A stretch of 64,000 nucleotides of DNA from SM23-73-3 sp964580215 (GTDB lineage Bacteria > Zixibacteria > MSB-5A5 > SM1-73): NCBI GenBank assembly GCA_964580215.1, contig CAZOJT010000010.1, positions 1 to 64,000 on the forward strand. Reading direction: 5' to 3'. A model generated the notes under the pieces. That model worked only from the letters and a program-made list of their open reading frames with translations, did no database searches and was not told the DNA's origin. Within the stretch, counting starts at the first letter, position 1, and every line of letters starts with the position of its first letter. Positions 54,423-63,081 of the stretch are shown here, piece by piece. Both the position numbers and the translations under genes were made by a program.

Positions 54423-55083
54423 TCCGTAGGTCGGTCAGTTGACTCAAATGAGGTTGCGAGATCCCGCCTTTGGCAGTTCGACTTCGCTCACTGCCCTGTC
54501 TTCGACCCTGCCCTTCGGTCCTGAGACCTCATGGTCGAAGGAAGGCTCAGACCCGAAGAGAACTTGTTGAAGGGCGGGAGAGCTACCCGACACCCTTGCT
54601 TGTCGGGCAGTCCGAAAGGACAGCCCGACCTACCGCAGGTTGGGACAGGGGTCGAACCCCTGCCCCAACAAGGGATTAAGTATGTCCAGAGGACTGCTTG
54701 ACAAAAAAAGTTGTCAACCATCCTTTAGCGCAAGGCTTCAGGACAAGCCCTTCGGTGTGGTTGACCTCCAAGACTTAAAAGGTCAAGCTAAAGGGTTTGT
54801 TGATAAAGTTACATTTTGGGGCAGGATAAATTCCTGCCCCTATGGGAGATAATTACTTATCGTCCATAGGGCCCGCCTTTGGCGGGCCAAAAGGGTTTTT
54901 CAACAGTCTCTAAAGCTTGACACTCCAAAACAACAACTCGAAAACTCACTTTTTCAGAGTTGTCACAAAAAAACATTGATTCAAAAGGAGAATCTTTATA
55001 GATTGACTTCTTCAGGGGATGGATCGGGTACGGGAGTGGAAGCAACGATCAAAAGAACCGATGGAAGGCTGTTTGGATAGCAG
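54423..55083. other. Intergenic region with repeats
   Basis: It holds the miniature element at 54798-54906, a partial GTTGTCAACCATCC...GGTGTGGTTGACC nested repeat (about 54709-54766), TTGGGACAGGGGTCGAACCC-type arms, and a T-rich stretch before pgsA. No gene is supported. Confidence 0.55.
54798..54906. mobile_element. Miniature repeat element with TGTTGA..TCAACA ends, copy 2
   Basis: Begins TGTTGATAAAG; core GGCAGGATAAATTCCTGCCC, TATGGGAGATAATTACTTAT, CATAGGG; then GGCCCGCCTTTGGCGGGCC (54870-54888); ends TTTTTCAACAG. It shares order and core with 30429-30540, but the inner hairpin is different. Confidence 0.7.
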
Positions 55084-55671
55084 ATGAATCTGCCCAATAA
55101 ATTGACCATAGCGAGAATAATCTTAGCTCCCATTTTCATGGTATTCCTCTTGTTTGATAACATATATCTGCGCTATTTGGCTACCTTGATCTTCATCGTG
55201 GCAGCATTAACTGACGTATACGACGGGTACTTAGCCAGAAAGACCGGGGTGATAACCGGCTTTGGAAAGTTCATGGATCCATTGGCGGATAAAATCTTAG
55301 TCTCCACTGCTTTCATCTCCTTTGTAGCTTTGGGCTATGTCCAGACCTGGATGGTTTTGGTAATCATACTCCGGGAATTTTTGGTCACCGGCTTCAGGAG
55401 CTTAGCCGCATACAAAGGGGTGGTGATTCTACCCTCCTATTGGGCTAAATGGAAAACCGGCTGTCAGATGATGGTGATCATAATCATACTTGTCTACGTC
55501 AATCTCAAATCCACCTTGGTGCCCTTGGGTTGCAACTGGAGTATCTTCACCACCGACTCTGCCTTCCGTGTCTTCGATGTCATGATCTTTATCACCATGC
55601 TTTTGACCGTGGGCACGGGAATTGATTATCTGGTCAAAAATGCCTTTTTACTTAAAGGGGTGCTAAAATAA
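55084..55671 (+). CDS. pgsA: CDP-diacylglycerol-glycerol-3-phosphate 3-phosphatidyltransferase
   Basis: A 195-aa integral membrane enzyme that makes phosphatidylglycerol phosphate. It starts LPNKLTIARIILAPIFMVFL and carries the CDP-alcohol phosphotransferase signature D-x2-D-G-x2-A-R in LTDVYDGYLARKTGVITGFGKFMDPLADK (G-x3-D-x3-D). Five or so membrane segments follow. It is first in a run with pgpA, the next enzyme in the same pathway, 22 bases downstream. Confidence 0.95.
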   Translation: MNLPNKLTIARIILAPIFMVFLLFDNIYLRYLATLIFIVAALTDVYDGYLARKTGVITGFGKFMDPLADKILVSTAFISFVALGYVQTWMVLVIILREFLVTGFRSLAAYKGVVILPSYWAKWKTGCQMMVIIIILVYVNLKSTLVPLGCNWSIFTTDSAFRVFDVMIFITMLLTVGTGIDYLVKNAFLLKGVLK

Positions 55672-55693
55672 TCTTTAGCCTGCGGGGTTTAAA

Positions 55694-56152
55694 TTGAAAA
55701 AAAACCAATTAGCCAAGCTAATCTCCACTTTTTTTTATGCCGGGTATTTCCCTTTTGCTCCGGGGACATTCGGTAGTCTGATCACCATAACAATAATTTG
55801 GTTTCTCATTCCAACTTTTTTTTATATATTACTTCCGATCAGCCTGGGTCTATTTTTCCTAAGCGTATGGTCAGCCACCCGCGGAGAGGAGTTCTTTGGC
55901 AAGGATGGAAGTCCCATTGTGATAGATGAGGTCACCGGCATGGTGATATCTTTGACGTTTGTGCCCAAGGACATCAAATCCTTTGTGGGAGCCTTTCTTC
56001 TGTTCAGATTGTTTGACATAATCAAGCCTCCTCCTGCACGTCAGATGGAAAACTTGAAGGGGGGGTGGGGTGTAACTTTGGATGATGTGGTAGCCGGCAT
56101 CTATGCCAATTTAAGTTTGCATCTGATCTTATATTTTATAAATTGGGGATGA
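55694..56152 (+). CDS. pgpA: Phosphatidylglycerophosphatase A
   Basis: A 152-aa membrane phosphatase that converts PGP to PG. It has GYFPFAPGTFGSLI near residue 18, FFGKDGSPIVIDEVTGMVIS near 70 and FRLFDIIKPPPARQMENLKGGWGVTLDDVVAGI near 105, the three PgpA hallmark regions. The start is TTG at 55694 with GCGGGG upstream. It forms an operon with pgsA and cinA. Confidence 0.95.
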   Translation: MKKNQLAKLISTFFYAGYFPFAPGTFGSLITITIIWFLIPTFFYILLPISLGLFFLSVWSATRGEEFFGKDGSPIVIDEVTGMVISLTFVPKDIKSFVGAFLLFRLFDIIKPPPARQMENLKGGWGVTLDDVVAGIYANLSLHLILYFINWG

Positions 56153-56186
56153 GTTAGATTTCGATGTTCCGGATGGAGAAAAAAAT

Positions 56187-57422
56187 ATGAGAGCAGAAAT
56201 CATCACCATCGGAGATGAGCTACTTTACGGACAGATTCAGGATTTAAACTCCAGCTTCATAAGCGAAAGGTTAACTGCTGAGGGAATCGATGTGGTTTTT
56301 AAAACCAGCGTGGGAGATGACATAAACAGGATAGCGGAAGCATTCAATATTGCCCGATTGAGGGTGGATGTGATCGTCGCCTCGGGTGGACTGGGTCCCA
56401 CCTCGGATGATCTAACCAAGAAAGCTGTGGTGAAGGCTTTCAAAAGAAATTTAGTATTTCACCAGGAGATTTTAAAGCAGATTGAGGACTCTTTCCACAA
56501 GCGGGGAAGCCCCATGCCCAAAATAAACCAGAATCAGGCTTTGATTCCTCAGGGAGCCAAGGCTTTGTCCAATCTCTGGGGAGTGGCGCCGGGAATATTT
56601 CTCCAGGATAGCAAAACCCTCTTTTTTGCTCTGCCGGGCGTGCCGGTGGAGATGAAGTGGATGGTGGAAAATGAAGTCCTGCCCATCTTGAGGGCAAAAA
56701 AACCTGAGCATTTTATCCTTCACAGAAAGCTAAAGACTACCGGAATCTCAGAATCCGCCCTTTATGAAAAGATAGAGAAGTTAATCGATCCCAAAGAAGA
56801 GATTAAAATTGCATTTCTGCCCGGCTATTTGGGCGTGAATATCAGACTGACCATGGAGTCGCGGGATAAAAATCAGGCGCAGGTAAAAATAGATGAGTTT
56901 GAGCAAAAGATTCGAGAGGTTCTGGGAACCTATATCTACGGGACAGATGACCAGACCCTGGAGGAGGTAGTGGGAGGGCTTCTTTTGAAAAGAAAAAAGA
57001 CCATAGCGGTTGCGGAATCCTGCACCGGCGGTTTGATCGGAGCAAGATTCACCAATATATCCGGAAGCTCCAAATATTTCGAGAGGGGGGTGATCACTTA
57101 CAGCAATCCTGCTAAAACCGAACTTTTAAGTGTTCCCAAAGAGATAATTGAAAAATATGGTGCGGTTTCAGAACAGGTGGCTATCCTGATGGCGGAGGGT
57201 GTAAGAAATCTGGCTAAGACTGATTATGGCTTATCTGTCACCGGAATTGCAGGTCCCACTGGTGGAACGCCACAAAAGCCAGTAGGATTGGTGTTTGTGG
57301 GTTTTGCCCATGAGAATGATTCCTTTGCCCAGAGATTTATGTTCGGGGAGGATAGGAACAGCAACAGGGAAAGAGCCAGCCAGGCGGCTTTAAATCTGGT
57401 GAGATTGTTTTTGATAAAATAG
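56187..57422 (+). CDS. cinA: CinA-like protein (nicotinamide-nucleotide amidase)
   Basis: A 411-aa protein. The N-terminal molybdopterin-binding-like (COG1058) domain has EIITIGDELLYGQIQDLNS, VIVASGGLGPTSDDLTKKAV and PGIFLQDSKTLFFALPGVPVEM. The C-terminal PncC-type domain (about 250-411) has TIAVAESCTGGLIGARFTNISGSS, with the catalytic Ser in ESCTGG, plus YGLSVTGIAGPTGGT. It hydrolyses NMN in the pyridine nucleotide cycle and is often next to recA. GGAG precedes the ATG. A GTCAACGGATT repeat begins at its stop codon. Confidence 0.95.
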   Translation: MRAEIITIGDELLYGQIQDLNSSFISERLTAEGIDVVFKTSVGDDINRIAEAFNIARLRVDVIVASGGLGPTSDDLTKKAVVKAFKRNLVFHQEILKQIEDSFHKRGSPMPKINQNQALIPQGAKALSNLWGVAPGIFLQDSKTLFFALPGVPVEMKWMVENEVLPILRAKKPEHFILHRKLKTTGISESALYEKIEKLIDPKEEIKIAFLPGYLGVNIRLTMESRDKNQAQVKIDEFEQKIREVLGTYIYGTDDQTLEEVVGGLLLKRKKTIAVAESCTGGLIGARFTNISGSSKYFERGVITYSNPAKTELLSVPKEIIEKYGAVSEQVAILMAEGVRNLAKTDYGLSVTGIAGPTGGTPQKPVGLVFVGFAHENDSFAQRFMFGEDRNSNRERASQAALNLVRLFLIK

Positions 57423-57500
57423 GTCAACGGATTAGTCAACGGATTAAGCGGATGGAACGGATAAAATCGAATTTGTAGGGGTCGGATTTATCCGACCAAA
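57420..57500. repeat. GTCAACGGATT direct repeat, left of thpR
   Basis: TAGGTCAACGGATTAGTCAA followed by CGGATTAAGCGGATGGAACGG, then GAATTTGTAGGGGTCGGATT. A similar copy begins at the thpR stop codon (58132). Both copies start at a stop codon. Confidence 0.7.
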
Positions 57501-57577
57501 GATGGGTCAACGGATGAAACGGATGATGAGGTGGATGAAAAGAAGAATAAAAAATCTTATTTTAAGCCAGGAGTGTC

Positions 57578-58135
57578 ATGCGAACCTTTATTGCCATTGA
57601 ATTGCCGGAAACGATCAAGAAAGAAATTGAGCAATTACAAGCTCCACTTAAGAAAACCGGGGCTTTCGTCTCCTGGGTTAAGCCGAAAAATATCCACGTC
57701 ACCTTGAAATTCTTGGGAGAGATTCCAGAGGATAAAATAAATGAGGTTTTCTCTGCCACCCAGAAAGCTTTGGAAGGGATAAGGAAGTTTACCATGAATT
57801 TAAAGGAGATGGGCGTCTTTCCGGATTTAAGAAGACCAAGGGTGATATGGATAGGAACCGGATCAGGTGAAGAGGAGCTTTCCCACCTGGCAAAAAGAAT
57901 TGAAGAGGAGATGGAAAAAATCGGTTTTCCCAAAGAGAAAAGGAAGTTTTCCGCTCATTTTACCATAGGAAGGGTGAAATCTCCGAAAAACATTGAAAAG
58001 CTTATGGAACTGGTAGAATCGTCTGATTTCCAGACTGAAAAAATTGAGGTAAATGAGGTGGTGATGATGAAAAGCCAGCTTCATCCTGCTGGAGCGATTT
58101 ACACGCCACTTAAAAAGGTGCCGCTTGCTGGATAG
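57578..58135 (+). CDS. thpR: RNA 2',3'-cyclic phosphodiesterase ThpR
   Basis: A 185-aa 2H-phosphoesterase (2'-5' RNA ligase-like). The two signature motifs are HVTLKFLGE at about residue 40 and HFTIGRVKS at about 127, each an H-x-T/S. It hydrolyses 2',3'-cyclic phosphates on RNA. AGGAG lies six bases before the ATG. It lies between cinA and recA and is flanked by similar direct repeats, which suggests it moved as a unit or that the repeats recombine. Confidence 0.93.
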   Translation: MRTFIAIELPETIKKEIEQLQAPLKKTGAFVSWVKPKNIHVTLKFLGEIPEDKINEVFSATQKALEGIRKFTMNLKEMGVFPDLRRPRVIWIGTGSGEEELSHLAKRIEEEMEKIGFPKEKRKFSAHFTIGRVKSPKNIEKLMELVESSDFQTEKIEVNEVVMMKSQLHPAGAIYTPLKKVPLAG

Positions 58136-58280
58136 GTCAACGGATTGGTCAACGGATTAAGCGGTAGGACGTCCGCCGACCGCCGTCGGCAGACCGCCGA
58201 CAAAAAAGCGGTCAACGGATTTAACAGATGTAACGGATAATGGATGAAATAGAATTTGTAGCGGTCGGATTTCCAACGGA
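58132..58280. repeat. GTCAACGGATT direct repeat, right of thpR
   Basis: TAGGTCAACGGATTGGTCAA followed by CGGATTAAGCGG, an insert containing GGACGTCCGCCGACCGCCGT, a second GCGGTCAACGGATTT, then GAATTTGTAGCGGTCGGATT. It is the counterpart of 57420-57500 with one internal insertion. Confidence 0.65.
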
Positions 58281-58438
58281 TCCGTAGGACGTCTGACCCG
58301 AAATAGGTCAACAGATTAAGATTCTCCGGAAGGAATTCACCTGTTGATTCGGGGTACCTTACCCCGAACCCCAAGAGTTGCGGGGTGAGGGCACCCCGCA
58401 ACAACAGCAAAGACTTTTAAGAAAGTGAGGTGAGAGGA
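58281..58438. other. Leader upstream of recA with hairpins
   Basis: It contains TTCGGGGTACCTTACCCCGAA and GTTGCGGGGTGAGGGCACCC-CGCAAC hairpins (about 58350-58402). No CTGT-N8-ACAG or GAAC-N4-GTTC LexA-type box is visible. Confidence 0.5.
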
Positions 58439-59482
58439 ATGGCAGATATACAAGAGGAAAAGAAAAGAGCTTTGCAACAGGCGGTTACCCAGATAGAACG
58501 GCAGTTTGGTAAGGGGTCCATCATGAAGCTGGGGACCGATTCGCTGGGCGAAAGCATACCGGTGATATCCACAGGCTCTTTGGGTTTGGATGCGGCTCTG
58601 GGCGTGGGTGGTGTGCCCAGAGGAAGAATGGTGGAGGTATTTGGTCCAGAAGCCTCCGGAAAAACCACCTTAGCTTTGCACATCATGGCAGAGGCACAGA
58701 AAAAAGGAGGTGTCGCCGCCTTCATCGATGCCGAGCACGCCTTTGACGCCGCCTATGCTAAGAATCTGGGAGTGGACATTGATGAGCTTTTGGTCTCTCA
58801 GCCGGACACCGGAGAGCAGGCTTTAGAGATTGCCGAAACTCTGGTGCGCAGTGGAGCAGTGGATGTTATAGCGGTGGATTCGGTCGCTGCCTTAGTTCCC
58901 AAGGCGGAGATCGAAGGGGAGATGGGTGATTCGCATATGGGGCTTCAAGCCAGGCTCATGTCTCAAGCCATGAGAAAACTTGCCGGCGCCATCAGCAAAT
59001 CCAAAACCTGTTTGGTCTTCATCAACCAGATTCGAATGAGGATCGGAGTGATGTTCGGCAATCCGGAGACCACACCGGGTGGCACCGCCCTTAAGTTCTA
59101 TTCTTCAGTAAGGCTGGATATAAGGCGGATAGCCTCCATCAAAGTGGGGGATAGAATCTTGGGATCACGCACCCGGGTAAGGGTGATGAAAAACAAGGTA
59201 GCTCCACCCTTCAAAAACGCAGAGTTTGATATAATCTACGGACAGGGGATCTACAGGCTCGGAGAGCTGATCGATCTGGGCGTGGCGCAGAATGTGGTAG
59301 ACAAAAGCGGCACCTGGTTTTCTTATAAGAATGAAAGGCTGGGACAGGGCAGAGACAATGCCGCAAAATTCTTGGAGGAAAACTCTGACATGGCTCAGGA
59401 GATTGAGCGGAAAATCAGAGAGAAAATAGGGCTGATAAGGGAGAAACAAGAGGAAAAAGAAAAAGAGCCCGTTAAAAAGTAG
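58439..59482 (+). CDS. recA: Recombinase RecA
   Basis: A 347-aa protein from ATG 58439 (a GTG at 58430 would add three residues; the ATG is preceded by GTGAGG). It has ALQQAVTQIERQFGKGSIM, Walker A GPEASGKTT, EHAFDAAYAKNLGVD, Walker B VDVIAVDSVAALVPKAEIEGEMGD and the L2-region NQIRMRIGVMFGNPETTPGG. It coats single-stranded DNA for homologous recombination and triggers LexA cleavage. It is in a run with recX downstream. The C-terminus is Lys/Glu rich. Confidence 0.97.
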   Translation: MADIQEEKKRALQQAVTQIERQFGKGSIMKLGTDSLGESIPVISTGSLGLDAALGVGGVPRGRMVEVFGPEASGKTTLALHIMAEAQKKGGVAAFIDAEHAFDAAYAKNLGVDIDELLVSQPDTGEQALEIAETLVRSGAVDVIAVDSVAALVPKAEIEGEMGDSHMGLQARLMSQAMRKLAGAISKSKTCLVFINQIRMRIGVMFGNPETTPGGTALKFYSSVRLDIRRIASIKVGDRILGSRTRVRVMKNKVAPPFKNAEFDIIYGQGIYRLGELIDLGVAQNVVDKSGTWFSYKNERLGQGRDNAAKFLEENSDMAQEIERKIREKIGLIREKQEEKEKEPVKK

Positions 59483-59735
59483 GTCCGAAATGTCCCGCCA
59501 GCGGCGGGACTTTCGGACAAAAATAGAGACTGCCGGATAGTTCCCGCCTCTGGGTGAACTGTGTGATACTGTTGAAAAAGTGGCCTACACGCTTTAATCG
59601 GCGAGAAGAGATCCTCGTAGAGAACCCGCCGTTTCCAGAACCTAACTTAAGTTAGGTTTTGGCAATTGGCGTGATGGCTGTCTTACTTTCCCCCGCCAAA
59701 GGCGGGGCTTTCGGACAAAAAGATCACATAAGATC
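59483..59735. other. Spacer between recA and recX, repeat-rich
   Basis: A CCCGCCAGCGGCGGG hairpin (59493-59507), the imperfect palindrome at 59635-59662 and CCCCGCCAAAGGCGGGG (59691-59707). No gene is supported. Both recA and recX are therefore separated by inserted repeats. Confidence 0.6.
59635..59662. repeat. Palindrome, copy 3 of 3 (one mismatch)
   Basis: CCAGAACCTAACTT followed by AAGTTAGGTTTTGG. One base breaks perfect symmetry compared with copies 18711-18742 and 43861-43892. Confidence 0.8.
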
Positions 59736-60377
59736 ATGGTCAAGCAAAAAACCATTACCAGAATCGAACCTCAAAAGAAAAATCCCCGCAGGCGATCGGT
59801 TTTCATTGATAATAAATTCGCCTTCGGAGTGGATGAAGAGATGGTATCCAGGCTGGGGCTGGAAAAAGGCGAGGGTTTAACCGAACAGAAGATCAAAGAA
59901 ATCTTAATCCAGAAAAGTGAAAATGAAGCCAAAGAAGTTGCCTTGAGGTTTCTCTCTTTTCGCCGCCGCACAGAAAAAGAGGTGAAAGATAAGCTCAAAA
60001 AGAAAGACTTCGATGAGAGAACCATCAAAACCACAATTGACAAATTAAAAGAATACGACTTAATTAACGATTTTGAATTTGCCACCGCCTGGGTAAAGGA
60101 GAGATTAGCTTATAAACCAAGAGGTAAGAAGTTACTTAAACAAGAACTCTGGAAGAAGGGAATAAAAAAAGATATAATAGACCAGGTAACAGAACAGTTA
60201 TGTCAGGATGAGGATAAATCAGCCTTAGAACTTTTGGAAAAAATACAAAAAAGATACAGAAACTTGGAGCCAAAGGTGGCAAAAAGAAGGATGTTGAGTC
60301 TGCTTTTAAGAAGAGGTTTTTCTTATGAGACTGCAAGCCGAGCGATGGAAGATTATTTGACAAAGGAAGAAACGTAG
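59736..60377 (+). CDS. recX: Regulatory protein RecX
   Basis: A 213-aa protein of helical repeats typical of RecX: ALRFLSFRRRTEKEVKDKLKKK, TIDKLKEYDLINDFEFATAWVKERLAYKPRGKKLLKQELWKKGIKKD and RRMLSLLLRRGFSYETASRAME. RecX blocks or removes RecA filaments. It stands directly after recA and 20 bases before the TcmP gene, so it may be transcribed with both. Confidence 0.93.
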   Translation: MVKQKTITRIEPQKKNPRRRSVFIDNKFAFGVDEEMVSRLGLEKGEGLTEQKIKEILIQKSENEAKEVALRFLSFRRRTEKEVKDKLKKKDFDERTIKTTIDKLKEYDLINDFEFATAWVKERLAYKPRGKKLLKQELWKKGIKKDIIDQVTEQLCQDEDKSALELLEKIQKRYRNLEPKVAKRRMLSLLLRRGFSYETASRAMEDYLTKEET

Positions 60378-60396
60378 AAAGCTGACACGCCAAACT

Positions 60397-61524
60397 TTGA
60401 GAGGTGAATGGTCCACAAAAATGTGGGATATTGCGTCGCAGACTAAAATCAAGCTGGCAATTCTGAGGAAGTATCTGGGAGCTTGGGCGACAATCTTAAA
60501 AGTCCAGAAAATCCTCTACTATGTCGACGGCTTCGCGGGCCCCGGCTGGTTATGGAATCCTCGGGCGGGAGAGAAAGTATTTGGTTCTCCTGTGCAGCCG
60601 ATTCAGCTCTATCTGGATCATCGTTTCGACAAAGGCTGGGACTACGAGTTAAGGCTGGTAAACATCGAAAAGAAGAAGACGTATTTCGAACAGTTGGAGA
60701 AAGAGACCTCTGAATATAAGAAGAAAGGCGTGAAAATCAGAAACATCCGTGGTGAATTCCTAGACAAACTTGAGGACATTCTCTCCGAGATAAGCCAATA
60801 TCATACTTTTTTGTTCATCGACCCTTTCGGGATTTCGGGAATTGAGTTCTCGGAACTGGAGGCAGTATTAGTAAGACAGAACACTGAAATACTTCTAAAC
60901 TTCAACTACGATGGTCTGCAAAGATGCATCGGCGACCTGAAAAAGATAAGGGTTCGTGACCCGAAGATGAGAGCAAAGGCACAAAGTACCATAGACAGAG
61001 TCTGTAAATTACTGAACATTACTGAGCAGGAGCTGGAACAGACTGTGACATCGAGCGGCATATCCAAATATAAGCAAATCTCGCTCCTGAAGAAATATCG
61101 GGACAATCTCTGGAAATACAAAACCTACGTGTACCCGTTACCTATCAACTTCCCTGGTACTGAGAGGACGTTTTACTATCTTATCTTCATGACTGAGAAC
61201 ATCATTGCTCTTAAAATCATGAAGGACGTTATGAAAAAGGCAAAGAAGATGGAGAAGGGTGAGCAGTTGTTCTTACCTTTGCCAGAAATCGATATTGATG
61301 CATTAAGAAAAAGGTTGTTTGAATTATATGCGGGGAAATCAATTGCCGTAAAAGAAATCTACAAAGATTGGTTGCCAAAAGTGTCAATTATTGATGGCGA
61401 GGACTATCTATCTCGAGATATTGACAAAGCGTTGAATTCAATGGCAAAGGATTCCGATATACCCGTGACCAAAGACGCAGGAGAGGCACCTTGGAATCCT
61501 ATTTACCGATTTGGTAGATTATGA
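60397..61524 (+). CDS. tcmP: Three-Cys-motif partner protein (TcmP)
   Basis: A 375-aa protein. It begins near MWDIASQTKIKLAILRKYLGAWATILK and contains YYVDGFAGPGWL, then FLFIDPFGISGIEFSELEAVL and NTEILLNFNYDGLQR. This matches the TcmP family, which is defined by being next to a radical SAM protein with three Cys; its function is not known. The FAGPG and DPFG segments recall methyltransferase or nuclease folds (inference). TTG 60397 is the first start; ATG 60421 is an alternative. It overlaps the next gene by four bases (ATGA). Confidence 0.88.
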   Translation: MRGEWSTKMWDIASQTKIKLAILRKYLGAWATILKVQKILYYVDGFAGPGWLWNPRAGEKVFGSPVQPIQLYLDHRFDKGWDYELRLVNIEKKKTYFEQLEKETSEYKKKGVKIRNIRGEFLDKLEDILSEISQYHTFLFIDPFGISGIEFSELEAVLVRQNTEILLNFNYDGLQRCIGDLKKIRVRDPKMRAKAQSTIDRVCKLLNITEQELEQTVTSSGISKYKQISLLKKYRDNLWKYKTYVYPLPINFPGTERTFYYLIFMTENIIALKIMKDVMKKAKKMEKGEQLFLPLPEIDIDALRKRLFELYAGKSIAVKEIYKDWLPKVSIIDGEDYLSRDIDKALNSMAKDSDIPVTKDAGEAPWNPIYRFGRL

Positions 61525-62447
61525 TAAAATCAAAAGAGCCAAAAGGCCTCAAGCAGATAAAAGACGGGTCGATCATCAAGAGGTTTGACAAGACTCCTTC
61601 TCCCATCAAAGCAACGGATGTCGTCTGCCCTCACTTCCTGGAATTGAAGTGGGCCACAGGATGTCCCTTCGATTGTTCATGGTGTTATCTAAAAGGAACT
61701 CTGAGATTCCTCCCCCAGAAGGCTAAACCTAGGATAAAGGACTATAACAAAATCGAGTCACATGTAAAGGCTTTCTTTTCTTTGGCAGAACATCCCAGAG
61801 AAATCCTCAATACCGGCGAACTCGCTGATTCCCTTATGTTCGAAAACTCAGGAAGGCCTTTTTCGAAATTCATCATCTCTCTTTTCGAGATACAATCGAA
61901 GCACAAAGTCCTGTTTCTAACCAAATCAGCCAATGTTAAAAATTTGTTGGGGATCAATCCGCATAGGCAAGTTATAGTGAGTTTTAGCCTCAATGCCGAC
62001 GAAGTGGCAAGGAAGTGGGAAAAGGGAGCGCCGAAGGTGTTGGATAGGATAGAAGCGGCAAAAATGATACAAGAAGCAGGTTATGAGACAAGAATTAGAA
62101 TTGATCCGATGATCCCTGTCCCCAATTGGGAAATTTACTATCGAAAGCTCATAGACCAAATTTTCGAAAACATCATCCCAGAAAGGATTACTTTGGGGTC
62201 TTTAAGGGGCCTGCAGAGCACCATCAATGGAAGCACAGATAAGTCCTGGCTAAAATACCTTTCGGAGTCCTCTAACTGGGGTAAGAAAGTTGAGTTCACA
62301 CTTCGATACGAAATGTATCGCGCAGTGTTGAATTATCTTCTTAAAAAGCATGATTACAAACGAGTGGCTTTGTGCAAAGAAACAAAAGCCATGTGGAAAA
62401 AACTTGGGATGGACTACAAAAAGATCAAATGTAACTGCATTTGGTAA
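61521..62447 (+). CDS. Radical SAM protein, SplB-like/Gp37-Gp68 type, partner of TcmP
   Basis: A 308-aa protein. The radical SAM cluster motif CPFDCSWC near residue 50 lies in LKWATGCPFDCSWCYLKGT. NTGELADSLMFEN, FLTKSANVKNLLG, VIVSFSLNADEVARKWEKGAP and RIRIDPMIPVPNWEIYY follow, as in spore-photolyase-like and phage Gp37/Gp68 radical SAM proteins. A C-terminal CNCIW adds cysteines. It is translationally coupled to TcmP (ATGA overlap), so the two form one unit. Substrate unknown. This pair lies between recX and trmO/alaS. Confidence 0.87.
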   Translation: MIKSKEPKGLKQIKDGSIIKRFDKTPSPIKATDVVCPHFLELKWATGCPFDCSWCYLKGTLRFLPQKAKPRIKDYNKIESHVKAFFSLAEHPREILNTGELADSLMFENSGRPFSKFIISLFEIQSKHKVLFLTKSANVKNLLGINPHRQVIVSFSLNADEVARKWEKGAPKVLDRIEAAKMIQEAGYETRIRIDPMIPVPNWEIYYRKLIDQIFENIIPERITLGSLRGLQSTINGSTDKSWLKYLSESSNWGKKVEFTLRYEMYRAVLNYLLKKHDYKRVALCKETKAMWKKLGMDYKKIKCNCIW

Positions 62448-62497
62448 GAAAACGAGTTGGTGTTAAATAGATCTCCAGAATTTCATAAATTGGTATT

Positions 62498-62944
62498 ATG
62501 ACACATACAATAACATTAGAGCCAATTGGAATAATTCATTCTCCCTATCAGAAGAAGGAGGATATCCCCATACAGGGAGCTTTCAAGCCTGAAGGTGTGG
62601 AAGCTATCGAGATTTTTGAGAAATATGTTGAGGGGTTGAAAGATGTGGAGGGATTTTCGCATCTTTTGATCATCTATTTTTTTCACAAGTTAAAGGACTT
62701 CTCCCTTATGGCTAAGCCCTTCTTGGAGGACAAACTGCACGGCATCTTTGCTATAAGGTCACCACATCGACCCAATCATCTGGGAGTTTCGGTGGTAAAA
62801 CTAATAGAGAGAAAGGGGAATTTGTTGAAAATTGGAGAAATCGACGTTTTTGACGGGACTCCTCTTTTGGATATTAAGCCCTATGTGCCTCAATTTGACC
62901 AACGAAAAGACGTAAAGATAGGATGGTTGGAAAAACACATTTAG
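62498..62944 (+). CDS. trmO: tRNA (t6A37) N6-methyltransferase TrmO/TsaA family
   Basis: A 148-aa protein. It begins TLEPIGIIHSPYQKKEDIPIQG and contains EGFSHLLIIYFFHKL, FAIRSPHRPNHLGVSVVKL (the SAM-binding core) and DGTPLLDIKPYVPQFD. The enzyme methylates t6A at tRNA position 37. No clear ribosome site is seen. It stands 50 bases after the radical SAM gene and before alaS. Together with mtaB the window carries two separate modifiers of t6A37. Confidence 0.93.
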   Translation: MTHTITLEPIGIIHSPYQKKEDIPIQGAFKPEGVEAIEIFEKYVEGLKDVEGFSHLLIIYFFHKLKDFSLMAKPFLEDKLHGIFAIRSPHRPNHLGVSVVKLIERKGNLLKIGEIDVFDGTPLLDIKPYVPQFDQRKDVKIGWLEKHI

Positions 62945-62982
62945 ACGGAAACCTCAACGGGGTTTTGAAAAAGTCGCCGAAT

Positions 62983-63040
62983 TGTAGTTGCTCGATTTAT
63001 CGAGCTTACAAAAAGCCCAATAAATTGGGCAACTACAACT
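62983..63040. repeat. GTAGTTGC/GCAACTAC double hairpin upstream of alaS
   Basis: TGTAGTTG, CTCGATTTATCGAG, CTTACAAAAAG, CCCAATAAATTGGG, CAACTACA. It is nearly identical to 35878-35935, and both follow a TGAAAAAGTC motif. It lies directly before alaS in the leader region. Confidence 0.75.
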
Positions 63041-63081
63041 CCTTCCGAAAGGAGAATGAATAGTTAAAACACAAGGCAAAA

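Noticed and set aside
58281..58438. LexA/SOS box upstream of recA
   Set aside because: No CTGT-N8-ACAG or GAAC-N4-GTTC site was found; the hairpins belong to dispersed repeats.
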